DNA from: Paenibacillus sp. 1781tsa1
GTDB lineage: Bacteria > Bacillota > Bacilli > Paenibacillales > Paenibacillaceae
DNA length: 64,000 nucleotides
Reading direction: 5' to 3'
Assembly: GCF_024159265.1 (NCBI RefSeq)
Contig: NZ_JAMYWY010000001.1
Coordinates: forward strand, 4,960,001-5,024,000
How positions within the stretch are numbered: the first letter of the stretch is position 1; every line of letters begins with the position of its first letter. The notes under the pieces are model-generated. The model ran no database searches. It was given only the letters and a program-made list of their open reading frames with translations, and had not been told where the DNA came from. Shown in pieces: positions 18,121 to 27,275 of this stretch. The position numbers were made by a program, and so were the translations under genes.

Positions 18121-19245
18121 TCAGTCGCCGCGAAAGGCGCGTTTCACTCGATCAAAGAAAGATTGTTCATGCTCATGTGTTTGCTCTCCATCCAGCGCAG
18201 CAATTTGGCGAAGCAGATCTTTCTGCTCGTCATTCAACTTACTAGGTGTAACTACAACCACTTTCACATGTTGATCCCCTTGCCCCATACCGCGCAGGCG
18301 TGGTACGCCTTTGCCTTTGAGACGGAAATACGTTCCTGTTTGTGTACCGGCTGGTACTTTCAACTTCACTTTCTCAGTCAATGTTGGGATCTCAACCTCA
18401 TCTCCCAGAGCTGCCTGAGCAAAGGTAAGTGGGATTTCGCAGTAAATATCGTCCCCTTCACGCTCGAAGAAATCATGTGATTTCACGCGAATGACAATAT
18501 ACAAATCTCCCGCTGGTCCGCCACGCAGGCCTCCCTCGCCCTCACCTGTCATACGCAGTTGCGCGCCGTCATCTACACCCGCTGGAATGCGAACATGGAT
18601 TTTGCGTTGCTTACGGACTTTACCGCTACCACTGCACGTTGTACATTTTTCTTTGATAATTTGGCCCGAACCACTACAGTTCGAACATGCACGACGATTA
18701 ACCATACGACCAAACGGTGTATTTTGCACGACTTCCTGCTGACCGCTACCTTGGCAGACCGAGCAGGTTTCCGGTTTCGTTCCAGGTTTGGCACCTGAGC
18801 CATGACAGGTATCACAGCCTTCGGTACGCGGAATCGTAATATCGGTTTCTTTACCGAATACGGCTTCCTTGAACTCGATCGTCATTGTGTACTGCAGATC
18901 ATTTCCCCGTTGCGGAGCATTTGGATCACGTCGTCCACCGCCACCGCCGCCAAAGAACATGTCGAAGATGTCGCCAAATCCGCCGCCGCCAAAATCACCG
19001 CCACCACCGAATCCACCTTGATTCGGATCGACATGACCATATTGATCATATTGTGCACGCTTCTGACCGTCACTCACTACGTCGTAAGCTTCTTTAACTT
19101 CTTTAAATTTAGCTTCCGCATCAGCAGCCTTGTTTACGTCAGGGTGATACTGACGGGCAAGCTTACGGTAAGCCTTTTTAATCTCATCGTCGTTAGCCGT
19201 TTTACTAACGCCAAGCACCTCATAATAATCACGCTTTTCAGCCAC
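18121..19245 (-). CDS. dnaJ: DnaJ, Hsp40 co-chaperone
   Basis: Stimulates DnaK ATPase and delivers unfolded substrates. The J domain begins KRDYYEVLGV and carries the HPD motif (YHPDVN, about 33–38). A Gly/Phe-rich linker rich in GGG follows, then four zinc repeats (CDTCHGSG, CSVCQGSG, CSNCSGSG, CTTCSGSG) and the C-terminal substrate domain. The 374 residues are the normal length. The start is a GTG with GGGGGTGG 4 bases upstream. It is the last gene of hrcA–grpE–dnaK–dnaJ, separated from dnaK by 129 bp holding two hairpins. Confidence 0.97.
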   Translation of the reverse strand: MAEKRDYYEVLGVSKTANDDEIKKAYRKLARQYHPDVNKAADAEAKFKEVKEAYDVVSDGQKRAQYDQYGHVDPNQGGFGGGGDFGGGGFGDIFDMFFGGGGGGRRDPNAPQRGNDLQYTMTIEFKEAVFGKETDITIPRTEGCDTCHGSGAKPGTKPETCSVCQGSGQQEVVQNTPFGRMVNRRACSNCSGSGQIIKEKCTTCSGSGKVRKQRKIHVRIPAGVDDGAQLRMTGEGEGGLRGGPAGDLYIVIRVKSHDFFEREGDDIYCEIPLTFAQAALGDEVEIPTLTEKVKLKVPAGTQTGTYFRLKGKGVPRLRGMGQGDQHVKVVVVTPSKLNDEQKDLLRQIAALDGEQTHEHEQSFFDRVKRAFRGD

Positions 19246-19286
19246 TCTTCCACCCCCATATCATTCACCTTATCGCACATCGTGAC

Positions 19287-19328
19287 AAAAGGAAAGCCAA
19301 AGCACGGGAGCCCCGGCTATGACTTTCC
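19287..19328 (-). terminator. Hairpin with T-run between dnaK and dnaJ (attenuator-like)
   Basis: Imperfect stem (GGAAAG…CTTTCC, inner CGGG/CCCG) followed by TTTTG on the minus strand. It probably limits dnaJ readthrough. Another hairpin (AATTCGTAG/CTACGCGAATT) sits just after the dnaK stop. Confidence 0.6.
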
Positions 19329-19374
19329 CTCTAATTCGAACGTCACCGATGTTTAATTCGCGTAGAACTACGAA

Positions 19375-21219
19375 TTAGTTTTGTTTTTTATCTTCATCCA
19401 CAACTTCGTAATCAGCGTCTACGACGTTATCACGTTTAGCGGAACCTTGTTGCTCTTCAGCACCTTGTGCTTCTTGCTCTTGTGCCTGAGCTTGCTCATA
19501 CAGTTTCACGGACAGTTGTTGAACGATCTCTGTCAGTTTTTCTGTAGCAGCTTTGATATCTTCCAGGTTGTCGGAAGCCAGAACGCCTTGCAGTTTTTCT
19601 TTGGCAGCATTCGCTTTTTCAACTTCGCCAGCATCTGCTTTTTCGCCAAGATCTTTGATCGTTTTGTCAACAGAGTAGATCAATTGATCTGCACTGTTTT
19701 TCGCTTCAACGAGTTCTCTGCGTTTTTTATCTTCTTCAGCGTGCAACTCAGCATCTTTCATCATTTGCTCAACTTCAGCATCGCTCAAACCGCTGGAAGA
19801 AGTGATTGTGATTTTTTGAGTTTTGTTCGTACCTTTATCTGTTGCAGATACGTTAACGATACCGTTGGCATCAATATCGAAGCTAACTTCGATCTGTGGA
19901 ACACCACGTGGAGCTGGTGGAATATCACCCAACATGAAACGTCCAAGCGATTTGTTACCCGCTGCCATCTCACGCTCACCTTGCAGAACATGAATCTCAA
20001 CGCTTGGTTGATTGTCTGCATACGTGGAGAATACTTGAGATTTGCTTGTAGGGATCGTTGTGTTACGCTCGATCATTTTTGTGAATACGCCGCCTGCTGT
20101 TTCGATACCCAGGGACAATGGAGTTACGTCGAGCAATACAACGTCTTTCACGTCACCTGTCAGTACGCCCGCTTGTACAGCAGCACCCAAAGCTACAACT
20201 TCATCCGGGTTAACGCCTTTGTGAGGCTCTTTACCCGTCAGTTTTTTGATTGCTTCTTGAACTGCAGGAATACGTGTGGAACCACCAACCAATACGATCT
20301 TGTCGATATCGTTAGCTGTCATACCCGCATCGCTCAATGCACGACGAGTTGGTTCAAGCGTACGCTCAACCAGACCTGCTGAGATTTCTTCAAATTTCGC
20401 ACGGCTCAGGTTCAACTCCAAATGCTGAGGAACGCCATCAGCAACCGTGATGAACGGCAAGGAGATCGTAGTAGTCAATACGCCGGAGAGTTCTTTTTTC
20501 GCTTTTTCCGCTGCATCTTTCAAACGTTGAACCGCTGCTTTATCTTTACTCAAGTCAATGCCTTGATCTTTTTTGAATTCACTTACGAGATAATCAATGA
20601 TCACTTGGTCAAAGTCATCCCCGCCCAGTTGGTTGTCCCCGCTAGTTGCTTTAACTTCGAAGAAGCCGTCACCCAGTTCAAGAATGGATACGTCGAACGT
20701 ACCGCCACCCAGGTCATATACGAGAATCGTTTGGTCTTCGGATTTCTCCATACCGTAAGCCAAAGCTGCTGCTGTAGGCTCGTTGACGATACGCAGAACT
20801 TCCAAACCTGCAATTTTACCCGCATCTTTAGTCGCTTGACGCTGACTGTCATTGAAGTAAGCTGGTACTGTGATAACGGCTTGAGTTACCGTTTGGCCCA
20901 GATAAGCTTCAGCATCAGTTTTCAATTTTTGCAGGATGATTGCAGAGATCTCTTGTGCAGAGTAGTCTTTGCCATCGATTGTTTCCTTGTGGGAGGTACC
21001 CATGTGACGTTTGATCGACATGATGGTACGATCCGGATTGGTGATCGCTTGACGTTTTGCTGTTTCACCAACAACGCGCTCTCCATCTTTTTTGAAACCA
21101 ACTACGGATGGAGTTGTACGTGCGCCCTCCGGATTTGGAATTACGACAGCCTCGCCGCCTTCCATTACTGCTACGCATGAGTTTGTTGTTCCTAAGTCAA
21201 TACCAATTACTTTGCTCAT
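19375..21219 (-). CDS. dnaK: DnaK, Hsp70 chaperone
   Basis: Central ATP-driven folding chaperone. The N-terminus GIDLGTTNSCVAV is the Hsp70 phosphate-1 loop. IVNEPTAAALAYG and VLVGGSTRIPAVQ mark the rest of the ATPase domain, and the substrate-binding domain (DVTPLSLGIETAGG) is followed by a Gln/Glu-rich tail ending in a charged cluster. The 614 residues are typical of Firmicutes DnaK. GGGAGG lies ahead of the ATG. Expression should follow the CIRCE/HrcA promoter upstream of hrcA. Confidence 0.98.
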   Translation of the reverse strand: MSKVIGIDLGTTNSCVAVMEGGEAVVIPNPEGARTTPSVVGFKKDGERVVGETAKRQAITNPDRTIMSIKRHMGTSHKETIDGKDYSAQEISAIILQKLKTDAEAYLGQTVTQAVITVPAYFNDSQRQATKDAGKIAGLEVLRIVNEPTAAALAYGMEKSEDQTILVYDLGGGTFDVSILELGDGFFEVKATSGDNQLGGDDFDQVIIDYLVSEFKKDQGIDLSKDKAAVQRLKDAAEKAKKELSGVLTTTISLPFITVADGVPQHLELNLSRAKFEEISAGLVERTLEPTRRALSDAGMTANDIDKIVLVGGSTRIPAVQEAIKKLTGKEPHKGVNPDEVVALGAAVQAGVLTGDVKDVVLLDVTPLSLGIETAGGVFTKMIERNTTIPTSKSQVFSTYADNQPSVEIHVLQGEREMAAGNKSLGRFMLGDIPPAPRGVPQIEVSFDIDANGIVNVSATDKGTNKTQKITITSSSGLSDAEVEQMMKDAELHAEEDKKRRELVEAKNSADQLIYSVDKTIKDLGEKADAGEVEKANAAKEKLQGVLASDNLEDIKAATEKLTEIVQQLSVKLYEQAQAQEQEAQGAEEQQGSAKRDNVVDADYEVVDEDKKQN

Positions 21220-21358
21220 CCGAAAATTTCCTCCCTCAACAATTTAAAATGAATGGGTCTGATCTGACCCTTATTTAGATGTTCATGTTGCTAATCTTGC
21301 TCTATGTGTACAAACCTTTATATTAAACTTCGCCCACATTGTTCAACCAAGGAGCCGA

Positions 21359-21387
21359 CTCATACCTTCCTATAAGGAAATTATGAG
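21359..21387 (-). other. Hairpin across the grpE stop codon
   Basis: CTCATA/TATGAG with an inner TTCCT/AGGAA stem, overlapping the grpE stop codon. No T-run follows; it may be an RNA-processing or stability element between grpE and dnaK. Confidence 0.5.
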
Positions 21388-21944
21388 CTGACTTTAACCA
21401 TAGCTGGACGAAGCACTTTATCTTTCAGCATGTAGCCTTTTTGGACTTCCTCAACAACGATACCTTCTTCGTACTCGTCGCTCTCCACTTGCATAATGGC
21501 TTGGTGGAATTCAGGATTGAACGGTTGTCCTACCGATTCCATCGCTGTCAGACCTTCATTATTCATCACGGTTTCCAATTGACGGAAAATCATTTGGATG
21601 CCCTTGGAGAAAGATTCGACCTCTGCTCCTTCCGGTACAGTAGCCATGGCGCGCTCGAAGTTATCAATAACCGGTACCAGTTCGGTGACCAGCTTCATCG
21701 AAGCATATTTAGCCAATTCTTCTTTTTCCTTCTGCGTACGACGACGGAAGTTGTCAAAATCAGCCTGTGCACGGACATAACGCTGCTGTTGCTCCTCAGC
21801 TTCTGCCTTCAGACGTGCAAGCTCATCCTGCTCCTGATCAGCGATCTCTTCAGCTTGTGCTTCTGCAGCGCCAGCTTCATTAATAGGCTCCTGCTCAGCT
21901 GTTGTTACCTCTTGTTCTTCTGTAAATGATTGCTCCTCTTTCAA
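21381..21944 (-). CDS. grpE: GrpE, DnaK nucleotide-exchange factor
   Basis: Promotes ADP release from DnaK. The first 60 residues are Glu/Gln-rich and probably disordered. The long coiled coil (LARLKAEAEEQQQRYVRAQADFDNFRRRTQKE) and the beta-wing end (VLRPAMVKV) are typical. I place the start at the TTG at 21944, eight bases after AAGGAGG. The GTG at 21953 used by a longer reading lies inside that ribosome-binding site. The product is 187 residues. Confidence 0.93.
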   Translation of the reverse strand: MKEEQSFTEEQEVTTAEQEPINEAGAAEAQAEEIADQEQDELARLKAEAEEQQQRYVRAQADFDNFRRRTQKEKEELAKYASMKLVTELVPVIDNFERAMATVPEGAEVESFSKGIQMIFRQLETVMNNEGLTAMESVGQPFNPEFHQAIMQVESDEYEEGIVVEEVQKGYMLKDKVLRPAMVKVSS

Positions 21945-21988
21945 GATGTTCACCTCCTTATACGAATGAAATGGTTCATTCCCGAATC

Positions 21989-23020
21989 TTATTTGAACCG
22001 ATGCGTCAGCATCGCCGTCAAGTCACGGGATAGTGTATTTAAAATATGAATGACACGTGCATAATCCATCCGCGTGGGTCCTAGAATACCAATCGAACCC
22101 AAAGCCTCACCGTCCAATGAATAGGAGGCTGTAATCAGGCTGCAGTTGGCAAAGGCTTCATGATCATTCTCAGTGCCAATTCGCACTTGAATACCAGATC
22201 CACCCGGCACGGGCATCATCAATTTCATGAGTGTTGGTGTCTCTTCCAGCAGGTCAAGGATATCTTTTACCTTTTCAATATCTTTAAACTCCGGTTGAGT
22301 CAACATATTGGTGGCACCACTGAGGAACAGACGATTATCATGTTCGTTATCAAAGGCACTGTTCAGCACCTGCATTACTTCCTCATAACGTGTAATATGC
22401 CGCTCCATCTCTTGCCCAAGTTCGGTATAAAGACGGGATTTCAATTTGTAGATGGGTACGCCCACAAGCTTGGTATTTAACAAGCGAACCACATTTTCCA
22501 TCTCGGCTACCGAGATTTCTGGTGGAATCTGCACCGTCTTGTTCTCCACCTGACCTGTATTAGTCACAATGATTGCCACAGCTTCACTCTCGTTCAGCGG
22601 AAGCAATTGGAAGTGACGAAGGGACGTATGGAATACTTCAGGCCCAAGCAGGATCGAAGTATAATTCGTCATATGTGACAAAATATTGGATGCATGCTGA
22701 ATAACTTGTTCCATGACGTTAAGCTTTTCAGCGAAGAACGACTTCAGATCATCCAACTCCTGAGGCTCCACCTGATTCCAGGGAACCAAATGATCGACAT
22801 AATATCGATAGCCTTTATGGGATGGAATGCGTCCAGCCGATGTATGCGGCTGTTCCAGAAAGCCCATATCTTCAAGGTCCGCCATTTCATTACGGATCGT
22901 CGCCGGACTGTATCCAACATCTCCCCTTTTGGAAATGCTCCGGGACCCTACGGGCTCAGCTGAACGGATATAGTCATCCACTATAGCGTTCAGAATCATT
23001 CGTTGACGCTCTGTTAACAT
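21989..23020 (-). CDS. hrcA: HrcA, heat-inducible transcription repressor
   Basis: Repressor of class I heat-shock genes that binds CIRCE. The N-terminal winged helix begins MLTERQRMILNAIVDDYI and includes SRSISK and YSPATIRNEMADLE; the C-terminal inducer and dimer domains follow. The ATG at 23020 gives 343 residues, the same as B. subtilis HrcA, and follows AGGAGGG. A longer frame to 23056 would read into the leader. A perfect CIRCE element 41 bp upstream shows that it represses its own operon. Confidence 0.96.
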   Translation of the reverse strand: MLTERQRMILNAIVDDYIRSAEPVGSRSISKRGDVGYSPATIRNEMADLEDMGFLEQPHTSAGRIPSHKGYRYYVDHLVPWNQVEPQELDDLKSFFAEKLNVMEQVIQHASNILSHMTNYTSILLGPEVFHTSLRHFQLLPLNESEAVAIIVTNTGQVENKTVQIPPEISVAEMENVVRLLNTKLVGVPIYKLKSRLYTELGQEMERHITRYEEVMQVLNSAFDNEHDNRLFLSGATNMLTQPEFKDIEKVKDILDLLEETPTLMKLMMPVPGGSGIQVRIGTENDHEAFANCSLITASYSLDGEALGSIGILGPTRMDYARVIHILNTLSRDLTAMLTHRFK

Positions 23021-23060
23021 GGTGAGTATTCCCTCCTTCTGACTGTACTGTCCCATGTCG

Positions 23061-23087
23061 TTAGCACTCCGGTTAGATGAGTGCTAA
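23061..23087 (-). promoter_or_regulatory. CIRCE operator
   Basis: TTAGCACTC, 9-base spacer, GAGTGCTAA: a perfect match to the HrcA-binding consensus, placed between promoter and hrcA. Confidence 0.97.
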
Positions 23088-23098
23088 GCGGTAATACA

Positions 23099-23128
23099 AA
23101 AATACCAAACTGACGTGAACATTGTCAA
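23099..23128 (-). promoter_or_regulatory. Sigma-A promoter of hrcA–grpE–dnaK–dnaJ
   Basis: TTGACA, 18-base spacer, TATTTT on the minus strand, immediately upstream of CIRCE so that HrcA binding covers the transcription start. A second possible -10 (TATACT) lies further upstream. Confidence 0.75.
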
Positions 23129-23214
23129 GTGAGTTTGATGAGTGGGCTCATCTATTTATAGTATAGACCAATGTTGACGAGTCCTAACAAACTTTATTGA
23201 ACATACTTTGAAGT

Positions 23215-23267
23215 AAAAAAGGACTGCATGTAGGGCAGAGGCTGACTCGGCTCGATCCATGCAGTCC
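23215..23267 (-). terminator. Terminator after the acetyltransferase gene
   Basis: A perfect 10-bp stem GGACTGCATG/CATGCAGTCC followed by six T on the minus strand, separating this gene from hrcA. Confidence 0.93.
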
Positions 23268-23276
23268 ATTCAGTTG

Positions 23277-23747
23277 TTAGGCTGAAACGTTAAGCTCTTT
23301 CAATACCGCGATCTCATCACAACAATCCTGCTTGCTGCAGTGAACACAGTCGGTCCATACTTTCTCGGGGAAAATCTCTTTTTCCACCACGGCAAAGCCG
23401 TTTTTGAGGAAGAAGGATACTTCATATGTCAACGCCATCACCTTAGGAATCTGTTGTTTCTCCGCCTCTTCTACCAGTCGATCCAACAATCGGGAGCCAA
23501 TACCAAGCCCTTTGTGCCCTTCCGAGATACCGAGTGATCTGACTTCTACCAAATCATTCCCCAGACGACAAAGCGATCCGCAACCCACCACTTCACCATC
23601 AACTTCGGCTACAACAAAGTGCTCCAGCTGCCGGTGCAGTATTTCACGTGATCGCGGAAGCATGATCCCACGCTCTGCATAGCCCTTAATCATTTCATAC
23701 AGTGGTTCAACATCTTCCGGCACGGCTTTTCTGCATATTACCGACAT
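23277..23747 (-). CDS. GNAT N-acetyltransferase, ArgA-like
   Basis: Acetyl-CoA-dependent acetyltransferase resembling the stand-alone short N-acetylglutamate synthases of Firmicutes (inference on substrate). The acetyl-CoA loop reads GHKGLGIGSRLLDRL. The C-terminal FPEKVWTDCVHCSKQDCCDE, with its cysteines, is characteristic of that subgroup. The 156 residues are one GNAT domain without an amino-acid-kinase domain. TAGGAGGAG precedes the ATG. It has its own promoter and terminator, so it is a single-gene unit between hemW and hrcA. It is not adjacent to arginine genes in this window. Confidence 0.8.
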   Translation of the reverse strand: MSVICRKAVPEDVEPLYEMIKGYAERGIMLPRSREILHRQLEHFVVAEVDGEVVGCGSLCRLGNDLVEVRSLGISEGHKGLGIGSRLLDRLVEEAEKQQIPKVMALTYEVSFFLKNGFAVVEKEIFPEKVWTDCVHCSKQDCCDEIAVLKELNVSA

Positions 23748-23768
23748 CCTGCTCTCCTCCTATTACCA

Positions 23769-23787
23769 AGCTTTCCAGAGGAAAGCT
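23769..23787 (-). other. Perfect hairpin just upstream of the acetyltransferase RBS
   Basis: AGCTTTCC-TCT-GGAAAGCT, an 8-bp stem with a 3-base loop, ends 10 bp before TAGGAGGAG. No T-run follows. It may be a 5' stabiliser or regulatory structure. Confidence 0.5.
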
Positions 23788-23835
23788 GACTTCGTAGTTG
23801 TTAAATTAACACGCTCTGTAAAATCAATATGAATA

Positions 23836-23864
23836 AATATACAACAAAGCGTATAGAATTTCAA
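23836..23864 (-). promoter_or_regulatory. Sigma-A promoter of the acetyltransferase gene
   Basis: TTGAAA, 17-base spacer, TATATT on the minus strand, adjacent to the hemW stop codon. Confidence 0.65.
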
Positions 23865-23865
23865 G

Positions 23866-25050
23866 CTACGAATTCAGCGATATGGATCCGATAAACTCCG
23901 CAAAAACGTCATTTCCGAACAGGATACCCTGCTCGCTCAGTCGGAAGCCGTCTGCCGTCCGCTCAAGCAACCCTGCGTTCAACATTTTGCCCAAAGGCTT
24001 CGCAAACACTTCTTCCATGGACTCTCCGAACTGTTCGCTAAATCGTGAGGCTGAAGCCCCCTCCAACATTCTCAGTCCAACCATCAGATAATCTTCCATA
24101 GCCTCCGGGCGAGCAATCTCAAAATGATCCAGACGAGGCAGCCCTGCTCGTGAAGCTTCAACATAAGGATTTATACCTTTAATATTCATATGCCGTTCGC
24201 GGCCTACATATCCATGTGCACCTGCACCCAGACCGTAGTAGTCCTCATTGCGCCAGTACGTAATATTGTGACGACTCTCGAAGCCCGGCTTGGCAAAGTT
24301 ACTGATCTCGTATTGTCCATAGCCCGCTTCTTTCATACGCTTCATTAATAGAAGATACATCTCCAGCTCATCATCCTCATGCGGAAGAGGGAGTTGGTTC
24401 TTCTGATACAGTGTATGGAAAAGGGTATTCTCTTCCACTTTCAGGCTGTAGATGGAGTAATGCGGTAGATCCAGTTCCAGCGCTTTGTCGATACTCTCAT
24501 TCAACATCTCTACAGTCTGGTTCGGCAACCCGAACATCAGGTCAATGGACAGATTAGTCAGTCCCGCTTTTCGAGCGTTCTCCAGACTCCGATATACATC
24601 ATCCGTATTATGAATACGGCCAATGCCTGTGAGCAGGTCATTCTGAAAAGCCTGCACGCCAAAGCTGACACGGTTTACGCCGCCTTCTTTCATTGCAGCG
24701 AGCTTCTCCGCATCTGTTGTTCCCGGGTTCGCTTCCATTGAAAATTCAATATCGTCGGCCCAATTGGGGAAATACGTCTTCACAGAACGAAGAAATACGG
24801 CCATCTCATCCGGTTTCAGAGCTGTTGGCGTACCACCACCAACAAATATGGTCTTGATCTCACCCGGTGGATTGGCCTTAACTGTATGTTCCATCTCCCG
24901 TTCCAGCGCTTCGAGATATTGCATCACGGGCTGATCTTTCAGAACGTAGGAGTTAAAGTCGCAATAAAAACACTTATTCGTGCAAAAGGGAATGTGAAGA
25001 TACACCGCTTGGGGCGCACCTGTCTTCCGGCTGTGTGCTGCCAATGTCAT
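23866..25050 (-). CDS. hemW: HemW, radical-SAM heme chaperone
   Basis: HemN-like protein now regarded as a heme-trafficking chaperone. The radical-SAM motif is CTNKCFYCDF near residue 28, followed by FVGGGTPTAL, SMEANPGT and GVNRVSFGVQAFQ. The C-terminal HemN-type domain ends the 394 residues. The ATG at 25050 follows GAGGGGG; the longer frame from 25086 would start in the lepA terminator. It lies downstream of lepA as in B. subtilis, but a terminator separates the two here. Confidence 0.94.
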   Translation of the reverse strand: MTLAAHSRKTGAPQAVYLHIPFCTNKCFYCDFNSYVLKDQPVMQYLEALEREMEHTVKANPPGEIKTIFVGGGTPTALKPDEMAVFLRSVKTYFPNWADDIEFSMEANPGTTDAEKLAAMKEGGVNRVSFGVQAFQNDLLTGIGRIHNTDDVYRSLENARKAGLTNLSIDLMFGLPNQTVEMLNESIDKALELDLPHYSIYSLKVEENTLFHTLYQKNQLPLPHEDDELEMYLLLMKRMKEAGYGQYEISNFAKPGFESRHNITYWRNEDYYGLGAGAHGYVGRERHMNIKGINPYVEASRAGLPRLDHFEIARPEAMEDYLMVGLRMLEGASASRFSEQFGESMEEVFAKPLGKMLNAGLLERTADGFRLSEQGILFGNDVFAEFIGSISLNS

Positions 25051-25070
25051 GGCAAGTCCCCCTCTATTTG

Positions 25071-25096
25071 AAAAAAGGAAAGCCATCCGGCTTCCC
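25071..25096 (-). terminator. Terminator upstream of hemW
   Basis: GGGAAGCC-loop-GGCTTTCC (one G-U pair) followed by six T on the minus strand. It ends lepA transcripts. Confidence 0.85.
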
Positions 25097-25110
25097 TTTC
25101 AGCTTAGTTA

Positions 25111-25303
25111 TTTAATATTCTGTGTTGTAACCATGTTGCAAGCCTACAATTCAATTTCGATACACACTTTCTGTGATGTACCCGAAACAAAATATCGTTT
25201 ATCCTTTCATACACAAATTATTGATGTACCAAAAGGATTCACGTGACGTTTGCAAGCAAACGTCGTAATCTAATTTGAATACACACATTCTGTGCTGTAC
25301 CTC
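25111..25303. repeat. Four degenerate ~22-bp direct repeats
   Basis: A unit close to ATACACAnATTCTGTGnTGTACC occurs at about 25159–25183, 25209–25231 and 25277–25303, with a weaker fourth at 25111–25132. Between the last two lies a palindrome, GACGTTTGC-AA-GCAAACGTC (25244–25263). The stretch holds no gene. Confidence 0.65.
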
Positions 25304-25315
25304 AAAATAGATTGT

Positions 25316-27130
25316 TTAGTCATCAATTTTCAGTACTGCCATGAATGCCTCTTGCGGCACCTCAACGTTACCAACTTGCTTCATCCGCTTCTTACCTTCC
25401 TTCTGCTTCTCAAGCAGTTTCCGTTTCCGCGAGATGTCACCACCATAACACTTGGCAAGTACGTTTTTACGCATGGCTTTTACCGTTTCACGAGCAACGA
25501 CCTTGGTACCTACAGATGCCTGAATTGGCACCTCGAACATTTGCCGTGGAATCAACTCGCGCAGTTTCTCACAGACAATGCGTCCGCGGTTATAAGCACG
25601 GTCACGGTGAACGATGAAGGACAGAGCATCAACCTGCTCGCCATTGAGGACAATATCCATTTTCGCCAGATTGGACTGACGGTAACCGGACAGTTCATAA
25701 TCCAGAGAAGCATATCCTTTGGTACCGGATTTCAACTGGTCGAAGAAGTCATATACAATCTCGGACAACGGAATCTCATAGGTAATGGTAACCCGGGTCG
25801 TGTCCAGATATTCCATATTCACATATTCACCGCGTTTATTCTGACACAGTTCCATAATGGTACCTACATAATCATTCGGTACAATAATATCTGCCTTAAC
25901 GTATGGTTCCTCGACGTAATCAATCCGTCCCACCTCAGGATAGTTGGATGGGTTGTCGATTTTCATCACTTCACCATTCGTTAAAGTGACGTGGTAGATT
26001 ACACTTGGTGCCGTTGTAATCAACGGAATGTTAAACTCCCGCTCGATCCGCTCCTGGATAACGTCCATGTGAAGCAGTCCAAGGAATCCACAACGGAATC
26101 CAAAACCGAGTGCACTGGATGTTTCCGGTTCAAAGCTCAGAGACGCATCGTTCAACTGCAATTTCTCCAATGCTTCACGCAGATCAACATAGTCGGATGT
26201 TTCGATCGGATAGAGACCACAATACACCATTGGGTTAATTTTACGATAACCCGGCAAAGGTTCCGGTGTTGGATTTTTGGCATCCGTTACCGTATCCCCG
26301 ACTTGTGTATCGCCAACATGCCGGATACCTGCAACGATAAATCCAACATCACCCACGTTTAGCTCGTCCACGATGGTCATGCGAGGTTTGAACGCACCAA
26401 CTTCAATGACTTCAAATGATTTACCTGTTGCCATCATTTTGATTTTGGAACCGGATTTGATTTTGCCGTCAACAACACGTACATAGACGATTACACCTTT
26501 GTACGGATCATAGTGCGAGTCAAAAATCAGCGCTTTCAAAGGCTGATCAGGATCACCGGTTGGTGCAGGGACACTTTGCACCACTTGCTCCAAAATTTCT
26601 TTGATTCCGATTCCTGATTTGGCCGAAGCCAAAACCGCATTACTTGTGTCCAAACCAATAACATCTTCCACTTCCTGCTTCACTCGTTCAGGATCAGCAC
26701 TTGGAAGGTCAATTTTGTTAATAACCGGTAAAATTTCAAGGTTGTTATCCAATGCCAGATACACATTGGCAAGTGTTTGGGCTTCAATTCCCTGAGCCGC
26801 ATCCACAACCAGCAGAGCTCCTTCACATGCAGCAAGACTGCGTGATACTTCATACGTGAAGTCTACGTGTCCTGGTGTATCAATCAAATTCAATAAATAC
26901 TCTTCACCGTCATCCGCTTTGTAAGTCAAGGCTACTGCTTGTAGCTTGATCGTTATTCCACGTTCACGTTCAAGGTCCATCTTATCCAGAACCTGTTCCT
27001 GCATTTCACGTGACGTGAGCGCACCTGTGTGCTCCAAGATCCGGTCCGCAAGTGTTGATTTGCCGTGATCTATATGTGCAATGATAGAAAAGTTACGAAT
27101 TTTACGTTGTCTTGCCCGAATGTCAGTCAT
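25316..27130 (-). CDS. lepA: LepA, elongation factor 4
   Basis: Ribosome-binding translational GTPase. The G domain shows AHIDHGKSTLADR, DTPGHVDF and NKIDLPSAD. The EF4-specific C-terminal domain is present, ending in a Lys/Arg-rich stretch with KQKEGKKRMKQVG. The 604 residues are typical. It has a good promoter upstream and a terminator downstream. It lies between a yqxA-like gene and hemW, as in B. subtilis. Confidence 0.97.
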   Translation of the reverse strand: MTDIRARQRKIRNFSIIAHIDHGKSTLADRILEHTGALTSREMQEQVLDKMDLERERGITIKLQAVALTYKADDGEEYLLNLIDTPGHVDFTYEVSRSLAACEGALLVVDAAQGIEAQTLANVYLALDNNLEILPVINKIDLPSADPERVKQEVEDVIGLDTSNAVLASAKSGIGIKEILEQVVQSVPAPTGDPDQPLKALIFDSHYDPYKGVIVYVRVVDGKIKSGSKIKMMATGKSFEVIEVGAFKPRMTIVDELNVGDVGFIVAGIRHVGDTQVGDTVTDAKNPTPEPLPGYRKINPMVYCGLYPIETSDYVDLREALEKLQLNDASLSFEPETSSALGFGFRCGFLGLLHMDVIQERIEREFNIPLITTAPSVIYHVTLTNGEVMKIDNPSNYPEVGRIDYVEEPYVKADIIVPNDYVGTIMELCQNKRGEYVNMEYLDTTRVTITYEIPLSEIVYDFFDQLKSGTKGYASLDYELSGYRQSNLAKMDIVLNGEQVDALSFIVHRDRAYNRGRIVCEKLRELIPRQMFEVPIQASVGTKVVARETVKAMRKNVLAKCYGGDISRKRKLLEKQKEGKKRMKQVGNVEVPQEAFMAVLKIDD

Positions 27131-27167
27131 TCCTTACCCCCAGAAACAGCCTAGTGTCAATCACTTC

Positions 27168-27196
27168 ATTATAACAGTTGAAGCACAGTGCATCAA
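27168..27196 (-). promoter_or_regulatory. Sigma-A promoter of lepA
   Basis: TTGATG, 17-base spacer, TATAAT on the minus strand, 38 bp upstream of the lepA start. Confidence 0.75.
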
Positions 27197-27275
27197 TCCC
27201 GTGATGTCTCAACTTTACAATAAAGTGTGATCATACACTCCTAGAGGTTATATTGTACCTTTAATCCATGGTATT

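Noticed and set aside
19381..20382. 333-codon plus-strand frame
   Set aside because: Antisense shadow of dnaK caused by its codon bias; Cys/Phe-rich, without domain features.
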